Assembly: GCA_003762615.1 (NCBI GenBank)
Contig: RIAZ01000001.1
Coordinates: 124,001-188,000, forward strand
Direction: 5' to 3'
Length of the DNA: 64,000 nt
From: Muribaculaceae bacterium Isolate-037 (Harlan)
GTDB lineage: Bacteria; Bacteroidota; Bacteroidia; Bacteroidales; Muribaculaceae
Shown here: positions 8,896-17,923 of the stretch, piece by piece
Position numbering within the stretch: position 1 is the stretch's first letter
How the letters are laid out: the number at the start of each line of letters is the position of its first letter
The notes under the pieces: generated by a model
What the model was told of the DNA's origin: nothing
Seen by the model: the letters and a program-made list of their open reading frames with translations, nothing else
The model's database searches: none
Program-made: the position numbers and the translations under genes

Positions 8896-11800
8896 ATGAT
8901 TTCAAATTCCAACAACACTTCCGGTAAAACTCTTATCGCTGCCGGGATGATGGCATTATGTGTAGTTTCCGCGTGCCCGGTGGGGGTATATGCCCGTGCT
9001 CCACAACAAAAGCAATCGGAACAACAGCTAAAAACTATAACAGGAGTTATAGTTGATGCCAGGACTCACGAACCATTGATCGGTGCGACGGTAATGGTGA
9101 AGGGTACCGCCGTAGGGACTGCCTCGGATATCGACGGTAATTTCTCTATAAATGTCGTACCCGGATCTACACTTCTCGTCTCTTATACCGGCTACCAAAG
9201 CCTCGAATGCAAGGCTTCTGACAACATGACGATATCATTGACAGAAAGCACATCCAATCTTGATGAGGTAGTAGTCGTGGGATATGGCGTGCAGAAAAAG
9301 GGGACTTTGACAGGATCCGTATCTTCCGTGAAAGGTAGCGATCTAAAGACCTCGGGCGTTGCCAACGTGACAAATACATTTGCCGGACAAATTCCCGGTG
9401 TAGTCGCCAACACACGTTCAGGCGAACCTGGGTCCGACTGGTCAAACATATACATACGAGGCAAAGGTACTCTTAACGACAATTCTCCTCTTATTATTAT
9501 AGACGGAGTAGCCAATAGAGATGGACTTGAGCGCCTTAATCCGAATGATATAGAATCCATCAATGTCTTGAAGGACGCATCTGCAGCAATATATGGTGCA
9601 GAAGCAGCTAACGGAGTTATTCTAGTAACCACAAAACGAGGTACCATACAGAAGCCGACAATCACCTACAATGGCACATTCTCACTGCAACAAAACACAC
9701 GGCAGCCAAATCTGATGAATGCGTATGAAAATATGGTGTGGAGCGATGAAATCTCAAAATATAAAGGACAGACCGCCCAGTTTGAAAACATAAAGGGAGG
9801 ATATCTTGACGGCACAATCAATCGCGACCAATATGGAGACACCGATTGGATGAAGGTAGTATTCCGCAAGGCTACACCATCTACCCGTCACTCGCTGGCA
9901 CTCAACGGTGGCAACGACAGAGTGAGATATTATATATCTGGCGACTATTCTTATCAGGAGCCAAACTACAGAAATACAAAACTGAATTATCAGACGTATC
10001 AAGTGCGATCCAACATTGACGCACAGATATTCCGCGACCTAAAAATAGGATTTGACATTGCGGCGCGAAGGGAAGCACGAAATAATGCAATAACATCTAC
10101 AAGTAGTATCTTTTGGGAGGCAATGATGGCATATCCCTGGCTATACGACTTCTACCCCAACGGTCTTCCCGGTCCGGGTATTTCCGGAGGTAACAACCTC
10201 GCTCTACTCATTGATGGAGAGACCACAGGTTATAACAGGATAAAAGACACTTTCCTTGATACAAAATTAAGTTTCGATCTCCAAATGCCATGGATCACAA
10301 AGGGTCTGTCATTCTCTGGCTACGTAGCAGTGGATTATCACGCACGTGACCAGAAAAAATTCTTTGACATGTGGGACACCTACACCTACAACCCACTGAC
10401 AAAGGAATATGACAAACGCACAACCAATACAAACGGAGGCGTGCGAGATCTGAATCAGAATCATGATGACAACTCCCGCACATCCCTTTTCTTCAAATTA
10501 GCTTATGATCGCACCTTCGGAGACCACACTATCGGAGTATTCATAGGTTACGAGCAGAGCAAATACCAGGGTGAGTATTTCTCAGCTTTCCGTAAGGACT
10601 TCATGAGCAGCAAACCCGACTATCTTAACTTCGGAGGAGATAAAGACAAGAGCAACTCGGGATATGGCTACCATGAGTCTAAACAGAATATCTTCGGACG
10701 TTTCAACTATAATTTCCAGGATAAATATCTTGTGGAATTTACCTTACGTCGTGATGGGTCAATGAATTTCGCGCCCAAGAAACGCTGGGGTACTTTCCCG
10801 GGTGTTTCCGTAGGCTGGCGTTTCGGTCAAGAGAAATTCATCCAAGACAATACAGATATAGTTGACGACCTCAAGCTCCGTGCATCATGGGGAAAACTCG
10901 GAAATGACCGTGTTGATGCATTCCAATACCTCAGCACATACACCATGGGGGCAGGCGCTATTTTAGGCACCGATCCTGAACGTTCAAAGGGATTCGCTCC
11001 CGGTCTCATCGGGAACACCAACATCACATGGGAGAAAGTCGACACTAAAAATATCGGTATCGACGGATCGCTATGGCATGGTATGCTGGGCTTCACTGCT
11101 GAATATTTCTATCAGAAACGCAAGGATATCCTTACTCCCAAGAACGCGTCCATACCTGACTACACCGGACTCACTCTCCCCGACCAGAACATTGGAGAAG
11201 TCAGCAACCAGGGTGTCGAGATTATGCTTACACACCGCAACCGTATCGGCAACGTATCTTACTTTGTGTCGGGCAACCTTACCTACACACGCAACAAGAT
11301 TATCTATTTCGATGAGGCGCAGACAGTACCCGAATGGCAGAGACGTACAGGCAAAAGCATTGACACTTATTTGATGTATAAGTCCGACGGCATCTACCAG
11401 ACTCAAGAGGAGATCAATAATACCCCGCACCTTGCAGGCGCACAACCAGGCGATATAAAATATGTAGATATCAACAACGATGGTAAAATCACGTCTGATG
11501 ACCGTATCCGTAGCGACTATGGCAACATCCCCCGCATAATCTACGGTATCAATTACGGCGCGGAATGGAAAGGCATAGGCATCAATATGACATGGACAGG
11601 ACAAGGACAGGCAAACCAGATGATAGTGCCCTATTCCTACAACCTCGACAAGGATTACTACAACAACCGTTGGATATCAGCTGAGGAAACTCCTAATTCC
11701 AAATATCCGCGTGCATTCAACAAGGATGGTGACAACAATACAAACTGGAGCGACTTCTGGCTCTATGACGCATCCTTCCTCCGCCTTAAGAATCTGGAAG

Positions 11801-11991
11801 TATATTATAACTTCCCCACAAAAATCACAAGCAAAATCGGTCTGCAAAATCTTAGAGTGTTCTTCTCCGGCACAAATCTTTTCGTACTTGATAAGATCAA
11901 ACTTCAAGATCCAGAATCTGACGCCACTTCCACAGGACAGTCTTATCCTTTGCAGAGAGTATTCACATTCGGTCTGAATGTAAGTTTCTAA
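8896..11991 (+). CDS. SusC-like TonB-dependent outer membrane transporter (PUL 1)
   Basis: Outer membrane importer of oligosaccharides, 1031 aa. A signal-like N-terminus ends near residue 32 (VGVYARA). A carboxypeptidase-regulatory domain follows (TGVIVDARTHEPLIGATV, about residues 50-125), then the plug domain with ESINVLKDASAAIYGAEAA (about 225) and a 22-strand barrel ending in TFGLNVSF with the usual terminal aromatic residue. The TonB box lies in the DEVVVVGYG region. It forms a complex with the SusD-like protein encoded 25 bp downstream. Length and motifs are typical, and no defect is seen. Confidence 0.96.
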   Translation: MISNSNNTSGKTLIAAGMMALCVVSACPVGVYARAPQQKQSEQQLKTITGVIVDARTHEPLIGATVMVKGTAVGTASDIDGNFSINVVPGSTLLVSYTGYQSLECKASDNMTISLTESTSNLDEVVVVGYGVQKKGTLTGSVSSVKGSDLKTSGVANVTNTFAGQIPGVVANTRSGEPGSDWSNIYIRGKGTLNDNSPLIIIDGVANRDGLERLNPNDIESINVLKDASAAIYGAEAANGVILVTTKRGTIQKPTITYNGTFSLQQNTRQPNLMNAYENMVWSDEISKYKGQTAQFENIKGGYLDGTINRDQYGDTDWMKVVFRKATPSTRHSLALNGGNDRVRYYISGDYSYQEPNYRNTKLNYQTYQVRSNIDAQIFRDLKIGFDIAARREARNNAITSTSSIFWEAMMAYPWLYDFYPNGLPGPGISGGNNLALLIDGETTGYNRIKDTFLDTKLSFDLQMPWITKGLSFSGYVAVDYHARDQKKFFDMWDTYTYNPLTKEYDKRTTNTNGGVRDLNQNHDDNSRTSLFFKLAYDRTFGDHTIGVFIGYEQSKYQGEYFSAFRKDFMSSKPDYLNFGGDKDKSNSGYGYHESKQNIFGRFNYNFQDKYLVEFTLRRDGSMNFAPKKRWGTFPGVSVGWRFGQEKFIQDNTDIVDDLKLRASWGKLGNDRVDAFQYLSTYTMGAGAILGTDPERSKGFAPGLIGNTNITWEKVDTKNIGIDGSLWHGMLGFTAEYFYQKRKDILTPKNASIPDYTGLTLPDQNIGEVSNQGVEIMLTHRNRIGNVSYFVSGNLTYTRNKIIYFDEAQTVPEWQRRTGKSIDTYLMYKSDGIYQTQEEINNTPHLAGAQPGDIKYVDINNDGKITSDDRIRSDYGNIPRIIYGINYGAEWKGIGINMTWTGQGQANQMIVPYSYNLDKDYYNNRWISAEETPNSKYPRAFNKDGDNNTNWSDFWLYDASFLRLKNLEVYYNFPTKITSKIGLQNLRVFFSGTNLFVLDKIKLQDPESDATSTGQSYPLQRVFTFGLNVSF

Positions 11992-12016
11992 ACGATTTTT
12001 CCAAATTATAACTTTT

Positions 12017-13672
12017 ATGAATCATACGATGAAATCTCTAATATACAAAAGCACATTACTACTCCTTACTGCAGGGGTTATGACATCTTGTGACGTGCTT
12101 GACCTTGAACCGCTCGATTCCTATACGGAAGACGTGATATTCTCCGATGGCGCCCTGACAGAGGCGTATGTAACCAAGTTCTACACTTATCCGAAGAATG
12201 GATTCAATGAGATGAGCCACCGTTATTTCTGCGATGAAGCCATGTCTAACTTCAATAACAATAATGCATGGCAAATCGAACAGACCGGCTATACACCCGA
12301 TATGATGGGATTCTTCAATATGTGGAAAGAATACTATACAAATATCAAGAATATCAATATCGTATTCAATAATCTTGAGAATCTTGACCGTGTACCCGAA
12401 CCAGACAGGAGCACACTTATCGGAGAAGCTACATTCTTCAGGGCATTCTTCTATCTGGATTTAATATCGCATTTCGGTGGTGTGCCTTTGATCACACGTA
12501 CTTTCGAACTTGACGATCCGGAAATGATGGTGGCAAGAAACTCTTATGACGAAGTTGCTAATTTCTGCGTTAAGGAATTCCAAAAAGCAGCCGATCTGCT
12601 CCCATTGAAACAGACGGGTGGAGATTTCGGGCGACTCACGAAAGGGAGCGCGCTCGCATATAAGGCCCGCACACTCCTCTATATGGCATCTCCGTTGAAC
12701 AATCCTTCAAACGACCGTCAGAAATGGCAAGCTGTGGCAGATGCATGCGAAGAATTATTCGCTCTAAATCAATATTCACTTGACCCTGATTATCAAGGCT
12801 TGTTCTACAACCACATGAGCCCCGAGATCATTTTCCAGCGTCTGTATAACACGGAGTTCGGACATTGGTTCAATTGGTATAACCAACCGAACGGTTATCT
12901 CGGATGGTCTTACACTTGCGTGACTCAGGAGATGGTAGACAGCTATGAGATGGAAGACGGCACAATGCCCGATCCGACACCTTATATGGATCCGTCAAAT
13001 CCTTCCGACCTCTATCCATGGGCAAACAGAGACCCGCGTTTCTACGCAACGGTCGTATGCGACGGTCAGAATTTCGTGAACCGTCCGGTAGAATATTGGG
13101 TCAATGAAGATGGTAAGACCGGTGGTCTTGATTCCGAATACTCAGGCACTGAAAACTGGAACTATTCAAAAAGTCATTATTCCATCCGCAAGTTCGCTGC
13201 CGAAGACATTACCGCACCGCGTGCAGTACGCGCCTCGAATCCTTGGATCTATTGCCGCCTGGCTGAGATATATCTGATCTACGCCGAAGCTAAGTATATG
13301 TTGGGCGATGATGCTACAGCAAGAACATACGTCAATAAGATCAGAGAAAGAGCCAGAGGTGGACGCCAAGACATACTTCCCGACGTAACTGAAAGTGGAG
13401 ATGCCCTTATGGAGAAAATACGTCATGAACGTAAGGTGGAATTGGCGTTTGAGGAACAACGGTGGTATGACGTTCGTCGTTGGAAGATTGGCAAGGAGAC
13501 TCAGTCCGGTATGTTCCATGGAATGAACATTATACGCAAAGCGGATGGCAGCAAAGTATATTATCTCAAAGATCTTCAGGATAGATCTTTCGAAGATATA
13601 CACAACCTTGTGCCTCTTCCTGCATCAGAAATCAACAAGAATGACTTATTAATTCAGAATCCAGGATATTGA
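12017..13672 (+). CDS. SusD-like surface glycan-binding lipoprotein (PUL 1)
   Basis: RagB/SusD family lipoprotein, 551 aa, that covers the SusC barrel on the cell surface and captures glycan. The lipobox is VMTSC at about residue 26, followed by DVLDLEPLDSYTED, the usual N-terminal SusD stretch. TPR-like helices lie in the first half, and the C-terminal SusD signature is visible (RHERKVELAFEEQRWYDVRRW, split here as RHERKVELAFEEQ then RWYDVRRW, about residues 470-490). An alternative in-frame ATG lies at 12029. A strong hairpin terminator follows at 13792. Confidence 0.95.
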   Translation: MNHTMKSLIYKSTLLLLTAGVMTSCDVLDLEPLDSYTEDVIFSDGALTEAYVTKFYTYPKNGFNEMSHRYFCDEAMSNFNNNNAWQIEQTGYTPDMMGFFNMWKEYYTNIKNINIVFNNLENLDRVPEPDRSTLIGEATFFRAFFYLDLISHFGGVPLITRTFELDDPEMMVARNSYDEVANFCVKEFQKAADLLPLKQTGGDFGRLTKGSALAYKARTLLYMASPLNNPSNDRQKWQAVADACEELFALNQYSLDPDYQGLFYNHMSPEIIFQRLYNTEFGHWFNWYNQPNGYLGWSYTCVTQEMVDSYEMEDGTMPDPTPYMDPSNPSDLYPWANRDPRFYATVVCDGQNFVNRPVEYWVNEDGKTGGLDSEYSGTENWNYSKSHYSIRKFAAEDITAPRAVRASNPWIYCRLAEIYLIYAEAKYMLGDDATARTYVNKIRERARGGRQDILPDVTESGDALMEKIRHERKVELAFEEQRWYDVRRWKIGKETQSGMFHGMNIIRKADGSKVYYLKDLQDRSFEDIHNLVPLPASEINKNDLLIQNPGY

Positions 13673-13753
13673 CATAGGTCTAAAAACGTTCTTTCGCAGG
13701 TAAATATTAGTGCAAATATTAGGTCTATTTAGAAAGGGCCTGTAATGTGGATG

Positions 13754-13836
13754 TCAGGATCTCCCAATCCTGATATATAGGTCCTCTTCGGGCGGCATTC
13801 CCACTATTCCGGCAATATTCGGGAATGCCGCTTTAT
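13754..13836 (+). terminator. Two hairpins ending the GH97-susCD transcript
   Basis: A first hairpin TCAGGAT-N6-ATCCTGA spans 13754-13773. The second is a perfect 11-bp stem, GCGGCATTCCC (13792-13802) with GGGAATGCCGC (13821-13831), followed by CTTTATTCT. This is a likely intrinsic terminator or partial terminator within the PUL. The rest of the 355-bp gap up to 14028 has no ORF; a weak -7-like TTATTTTG lies at 13949-13956. Confidence 0.7.
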
Positions 13837-14027
13837 TCTAAGAAACTAAAGATGTTTACGAATTACAAACCGGTTGCAAGAGAAAGATTATCTGCGAAAA
13901 ATACTATTATTTGATCTCTCCGTAGTTGCTTAATAGGAATTAAAATATTTATTTTGCGGATGCGACACCCTCATGAGTAGGCATGCACGGGATTATGCCG
14001 TATCCATCGATAAACAAATCAACCGAT

Positions 14028-16019
14028 ATGAAACTAAAACTGACCTTTTCCGCTTTACTCGTTGCCTCAGCGGTCTCTTCTGTATTCGCACGCCAATATT
14101 GGGAACCGGATGCTAATGGAGGTATCACATGGAACGTGAGTGATAAGGAGAATCATTCCGACCATATAGAAATGGCAGGCAAAAGAGTGGCGAGCGTGCT
14201 CCGTTATGGCGTAGACCCTTCCGGTGCCTTCACCATCGACAAAAGCATGGTGTGGCCTATGCTCCGAATTATACCCAATGATACGAGAGGATGCATCATG
14301 CGCCGTTTCGGTTGGGATCCTCTGGATGCGGTAACAGTCAACGGTCGCCCTCTCCTGAATGAGAAAGTCCGTAAGATATCCCTGAAGAACGCCCTTGAAG
14401 TAGAGAGCGATTTCAACAACGGATATTACGGAAGCTGGAAACTACGCCGCTCATACTTCACCTCTCCGGAATTACCCACACTGGTAGAGAAATATGTCGT
14501 TGTCAACAACGGCAAGAAAAATCTACAGGTGGAGATTCCCGGCGGAGGATTCACCGTAGCTACCGACCCTAAGAAGGGCGTGGCAGGCTCATACTCAATA
14601 CAAGGCTCCACAATAGGCGCGGGCACATACTACCTTCAGCCCTCCGATTCAATCACATTCTATGCCCAGATAACGGCAGTCGCTCCCGGTGAAGAGGTAG
14701 TAGTGGCTGATGCAGAAGCTGAGTATGATGCGCGGAAAGGGTTTGTAGACAACATGATGAGTTCACTCGTACTGGAGACTCCCGATCCGGTAATCGACAA
14801 GATGATGGATTTCGCGAAAGTCAGGGCGTGCGAGAGTATATATGCCACAAAGGGCGGTCCCCTTCACGGACCCGGCGGAGAATCCTATTACGCCGCAATC
14901 TGGGCAAATGACCAGGCTGAATACGTAAACCCATTCTTCCCTTATACGGGCTATGACTACGGCAACGCTTCCGCACTCAACTCATTCCGTCATTTCGCAC
15001 GATTCATGAATCCGGAATACAAGACCATCCCAAGCTCAATAATCGCAGAGGGAGACGACATCTGGAACGGTGCCGGCGACCGTGGCGACTGCGCGATGAT
15101 TGCATACGGTGCGTCACGATATGCTCTCGCAAGAGGCGATCGTAAGGAAGCCGAGGAATTATGGCCTCTGATCACGTGGTGTCTTGAATATTGCCGACGT
15201 CAGATAAATGCCGACGGAGTGGTGGCATCCGATTCCGATGAGCTGGAAGGACGTTTCCCATCAGGCGATGCAAATCTGTGCACATCATCCCTGTATTATG
15301 ATGCCCTTATCTCAGCCTCTTATCTCGCAAAGGAGCTTGGCAAACCGAATGGCAGCCAATATGCGAAACAGGCAAAACAACTGCGTAAGAACATCGACAA
15401 ATATTTTGCCCACGACGTGGAAGGATTCGACACATACGCCTACTATAAGGGTAACGACGTGTTACGCTCCTGGATATGTATCCCTCTGACAGTAGGGATA
15501 GACGAGAGAGCCAAAGGTACTATTGACGCACTCTTCTCCCCACGTCTCTGGACAGAGAACGGATTGCTGACACAGGCAGGCGACAAGACATTCTGGGACC
15601 GCTCCACGCTGTATGCCCTGCGCGGCGTATTTGCAGTAGGTGCTACGGAGAAAGCTATGGAATATCTGAAGAAGTATTCCAACACCCGTCTGCTCGGTGA
15701 CCACGTGCCCTACGCAATCGAGGCATGGCCTGAGGGTGGACAGCGGCATCTCTCTGCCGAAAGCGGACTCTACGGACGAATCATCACGGAAGGGATGTTT
15801 GGAATACGCCCCACCGGATTCAACAGCTTCACCTTATCCCCCCGACTGCCAAAGGATTGGGATTTCATGAATCTTAAGAATATAAAGGCTTTCGGTAAGG
15901 ACTTTGATATTTTAGTGGCACGTGAAAGCCCCGATAATCTTAAAGTCACGATAATCAATGACGACAAATCATCCGTATATAAAATATCTGATGGGAAATC
16001 CGTTGCGGTAAAACTATAA
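14028..16019 (+). CDS. Six-hairpin ((alpha/alpha)6) glycosidase-like protein
   Basis: Secreted protein of 663 aa from the ATG at 14028, chosen because MKLKLTFSALLVASAVSSVF is a clean signal peptide; upstream ATGs at 13983 and 13995 only add non-signal residues. An N-terminal beta-sandwich (to about residue 260) is followed by an (alpha/alpha)6 barrel. Likely active-site acids sit in AEGDDIWNGAGDRGD (Glu341 and neighbouring Asp), and a conserved-looking end QRHLSAESGLYGRI leads to GIRPTGFNSFTLSPRLP. That end resembles GH65/GH78-type barrels, but I cannot place it in a numbered family. PUL context implies it trims the imported glycan. Confidence 0.75.
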   Translation: MKLKLTFSALLVASAVSSVFARQYWEPDANGGITWNVSDKENHSDHIEMAGKRVASVLRYGVDPSGAFTIDKSMVWPMLRIIPNDTRGCIMRRFGWDPLDAVTVNGRPLLNEKVRKISLKNALEVESDFNNGYYGSWKLRRSYFTSPELPTLVEKYVVVNNGKKNLQVEIPGGGFTVATDPKKGVAGSYSIQGSTIGAGTYYLQPSDSITFYAQITAVAPGEEVVVADAEAEYDARKGFVDNMMSSLVLETPDPVIDKMMDFAKVRACESIYATKGGPLHGPGGESYYAAIWANDQAEYVNPFFPYTGYDYGNASALNSFRHFARFMNPEYKTIPSSIIAEGDDIWNGAGDRGDCAMIAYGASRYALARGDRKEAEELWPLITWCLEYCRRQINADGVVASDSDELEGRFPSGDANLCTSSLYYDALISASYLAKELGKPNGSQYAKQAKQLRKNIDKYFAHDVEGFDTYAYYKGNDVLRSWICIPLTVGIDERAKGTIDALFSPRLWTENGLLTQAGDKTFWDRSTLYALRGVFAVGATEKAMEYLKKYSNTRLLGDHVPYAIEAWPEGGQRHLSAESGLYGRIITEGMFGIRPTGFNSFTLSPRLPKDWDFMNLKNIKAFGKDFDILVARESPDNLKVTIINDDKSSVYKISDGKSVAVKL

Positions 16020-16088
16020 GTATCCACATATCCGGACATAGCTTTAGACATGATTCAAAGCTATGTCTGGATAATTTTGCCACTCGAT

Positions 16089-17615
16089 ATGAAATCACCT
16101 CTATTCTCAATTCTGCTATGTGGGTTAGTTGCCGGAGGATGCACGGGCACCACGGTTAATGAATGCAGCAATACCCTTTCCAATGAGGAGGTGGCTGTCT
16201 TCACCTCTTCCGACAAGGTATTGCAGAAAGCTTACGAATGGGCGAAGAAGACTGCCCTATCCTATTCCCATTCCGACCTTGACCCAGTCGGATTCTGGTA
16301 TGAGGCAGCACTCCCGAAACGCGAGGCGTTCTGTATGAGAAACGTGTCGCACCAGTCAGTCGGTGCTCAGATTCTCGGTCTTCAGCCTCACAACAAGAAC
16401 ATGTTCTCTCTCTTTGCAAAGAACATCTCCGAGGCGAAAGACTGGTGTAGCTATTGGGAGATAAACCGATATAATGTGCCCGTGCCGGCAGACTATCTTA
16501 ACGATAAGGAATTCTGGTATAATCTCAATGCAAATCCCGACATGCTTCAGGCATGCATGAAAATGTATGACTGGACCGGAGATGATGACTACATATCATC
16601 TCCTACCTTTACAAATTTTTATAAGAGAAGCACTAATGAATACATAAAACGTTGGGACCTCTCGCCTGATAAGATCATGGACAGGGATTCCTACATGAAT
16701 ATATCGGTGGATTTTGACGAGAATAATAATTTCCATGCGTGCCGAGGATTGCCGTCATACGTGGAGGATCTACCCGGCATCAAAGTTGGAGTCGATCTGA
16801 TAGCAGCTCTTTACGGTGGATTCGAGGCTTATTCAAGATTTGCCGGACTGAGAAAGGAGACTTCTGATTCTGTATATGCGAAAATGATTGCCGAACGTTA
16901 TCGGGATATCCTGGAAAATGAATGGTGGGACAATACTCAAGAGCATTACAGAACCTTATTCACCAAGGAGGGCAAATTCATTCGTGGAGAGGGAGTGCCT
17001 TATATTCTATGGTTTGCCGCTACGGAAAATTCGGAGAGAATTGATAAAATTATTTCCGATATAAACTCGTCTGAATGGAATGTGGAAAATTTATCTCATT
17101 TCCCGGAATTATTCTATCGCTACGGATATTGCGACAAGGCATACGAATATCTTGTAAGTCTCCCCACAATGTCGCGAGCCAATTTCCCGGAAGTATCTTT
17201 TGGAGTGGTCGAAGGTTGTGTATGTGGGGTAATGGGATTTCTCCCATCTTTTTCCGATAAGACTGTCACGACGCAATACCGTATAATCTCTCCTGATTCT
17301 GATTCCAAGATAACCAACATAAAGGTCTTCGACGGATATATGAGCGTGTGCCACAAAGGGAATGATTTTACTGAAATATCCAACAACACATCTTCGGACG
17401 TTATGTGGAAAGCATCTTTCATCGGTGATTTTGATTGGATAAAGACAGAAGACGGGGTCTTTCATGCCGTAAAGACACATGACATCAAAGGAAATCACAT
17501 CTCATACGCCGACATCCGTCTACCCGCAAATAAATCCATAAAGGCATTTGCCTTGAAAGGAGAATCCGATATTGCGGGAAACCCTCTCGCCATGTGTCTT
17601 GGATCTCTCCCCTGA
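16089..17615 (+). CDS. Six-hairpin-like lipoprotein of PUL 1
   Basis: Predicted lipoprotein of 508 aa. The ATG at 16089 starts MKSPLFSILLCGLVAGGC with lipobox VAGGC; the frame is open from 16050, but the upstream residues spoil the signal. The mature part is rich in paired helices with Trp/Tyr-containing loops (AYEWAKKTAL, GFWYEAALP, MYDWTGDDDY, EAYSRFAG, ENEWWDN), consistent with an (alpha/alpha)6 barrel. REAFCMRNVSHQSVGAQ recalls a binding or catalytic loop. A short beta-rich C-terminal domain follows. It lies 69 bp after the other six-hairpin gene, so probably in one operon. Function unknown: a glycosidase or a surface binding protein are both possible. Confidence 0.6.
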   Translation: MKSPLFSILLCGLVAGGCTGTTVNECSNTLSNEEVAVFTSSDKVLQKAYEWAKKTALSYSHSDLDPVGFWYEAALPKREAFCMRNVSHQSVGAQILGLQPHNKNMFSLFAKNISEAKDWCSYWEINRYNVPVPADYLNDKEFWYNLNANPDMLQACMKMYDWTGDDDYISSPTFTNFYKRSTNEYIKRWDLSPDKIMDRDSYMNISVDFDENNNFHACRGLPSYVEDLPGIKVGVDLIAALYGGFEAYSRFAGLRKETSDSVYAKMIAERYRDILENEWWDNTQEHYRTLFTKEGKFIRGEGVPYILWFAATENSERIDKIISDINSSEWNVENLSHFPELFYRYGYCDKAYEYLVSLPTMSRANFPEVSFGVVEGCVCGVMGFLPSFSDKTVTTQYRIISPDSDSKITNIKVFDGYMSVCHKGNDFTEISNNTSSDVMWKASFIGDFDWIKTEDGVFHAVKTHDIKGNHISYADIRLPANKSIKAFALKGESDIAGNPLAMCLGSLP

Positions 17616-17626
17616 ATCCTAAATGA

Positions 17627-17792
17627 CTGAAGTTTCGCAAGCTGCACTTCAGTGGTTTAAAGTTTATAGTTTAAGGTTTAAGATTCACGAAAATCCACAA
17701 ATCTTTTCATTTACAAAATTTAATGATCATAAACCATAAACTTTAAACCTTAAACCATTTAAGTGAAGCAAGTTGGAAAACTTGCGAAACTT
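17627..17792. repeat. Dispersed AT-rich repeat with 12-bp terminal inverted repeats, complete copy
   Basis: A non-coding element of about 165 bp begins ACTGAAGTTTCGCAAG. Its ends carry a perfect inverted repeat, AAGTTTCGCAAG (17630-17641) and CTTGCGAAACTT (17781-17792). Inside are stretches of TTTAAGGTTTAA and their near complement TTAAACCTTAAACC. A closely matching copy without the right end lies at 26815-26950, and a short remnant at 44870-44886. It is MITE-like in form, with no transposase nearby. It fills most of the 308-bp gap before the HTCS gene. Confidence 0.7.
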
Positions 17793-17845
17793 AAATAAAT
17801 GAAAATCCATAAAACCAACATACCTCATAATTTTTGAAAAAAACG

Positions 17846-17853
17846 TATATTTG
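17846..17853 (+). promoter_or_regulatory. -7 promoter element of the HTCS gene
   Basis: TATATTTG matches TAnnTTTG. No convincing -33 is seen at 19-21 bp. The predicted start near 17859 gives a leader of about 65 nt. Confidence 0.55.
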
Positions 17854-17923
17854 CAATGTTTTTAGAGATCACTTAGTCCTGTGATTCTTTCAGAAACCGG
17901 GCATAACCAAAATCTTATAATTG

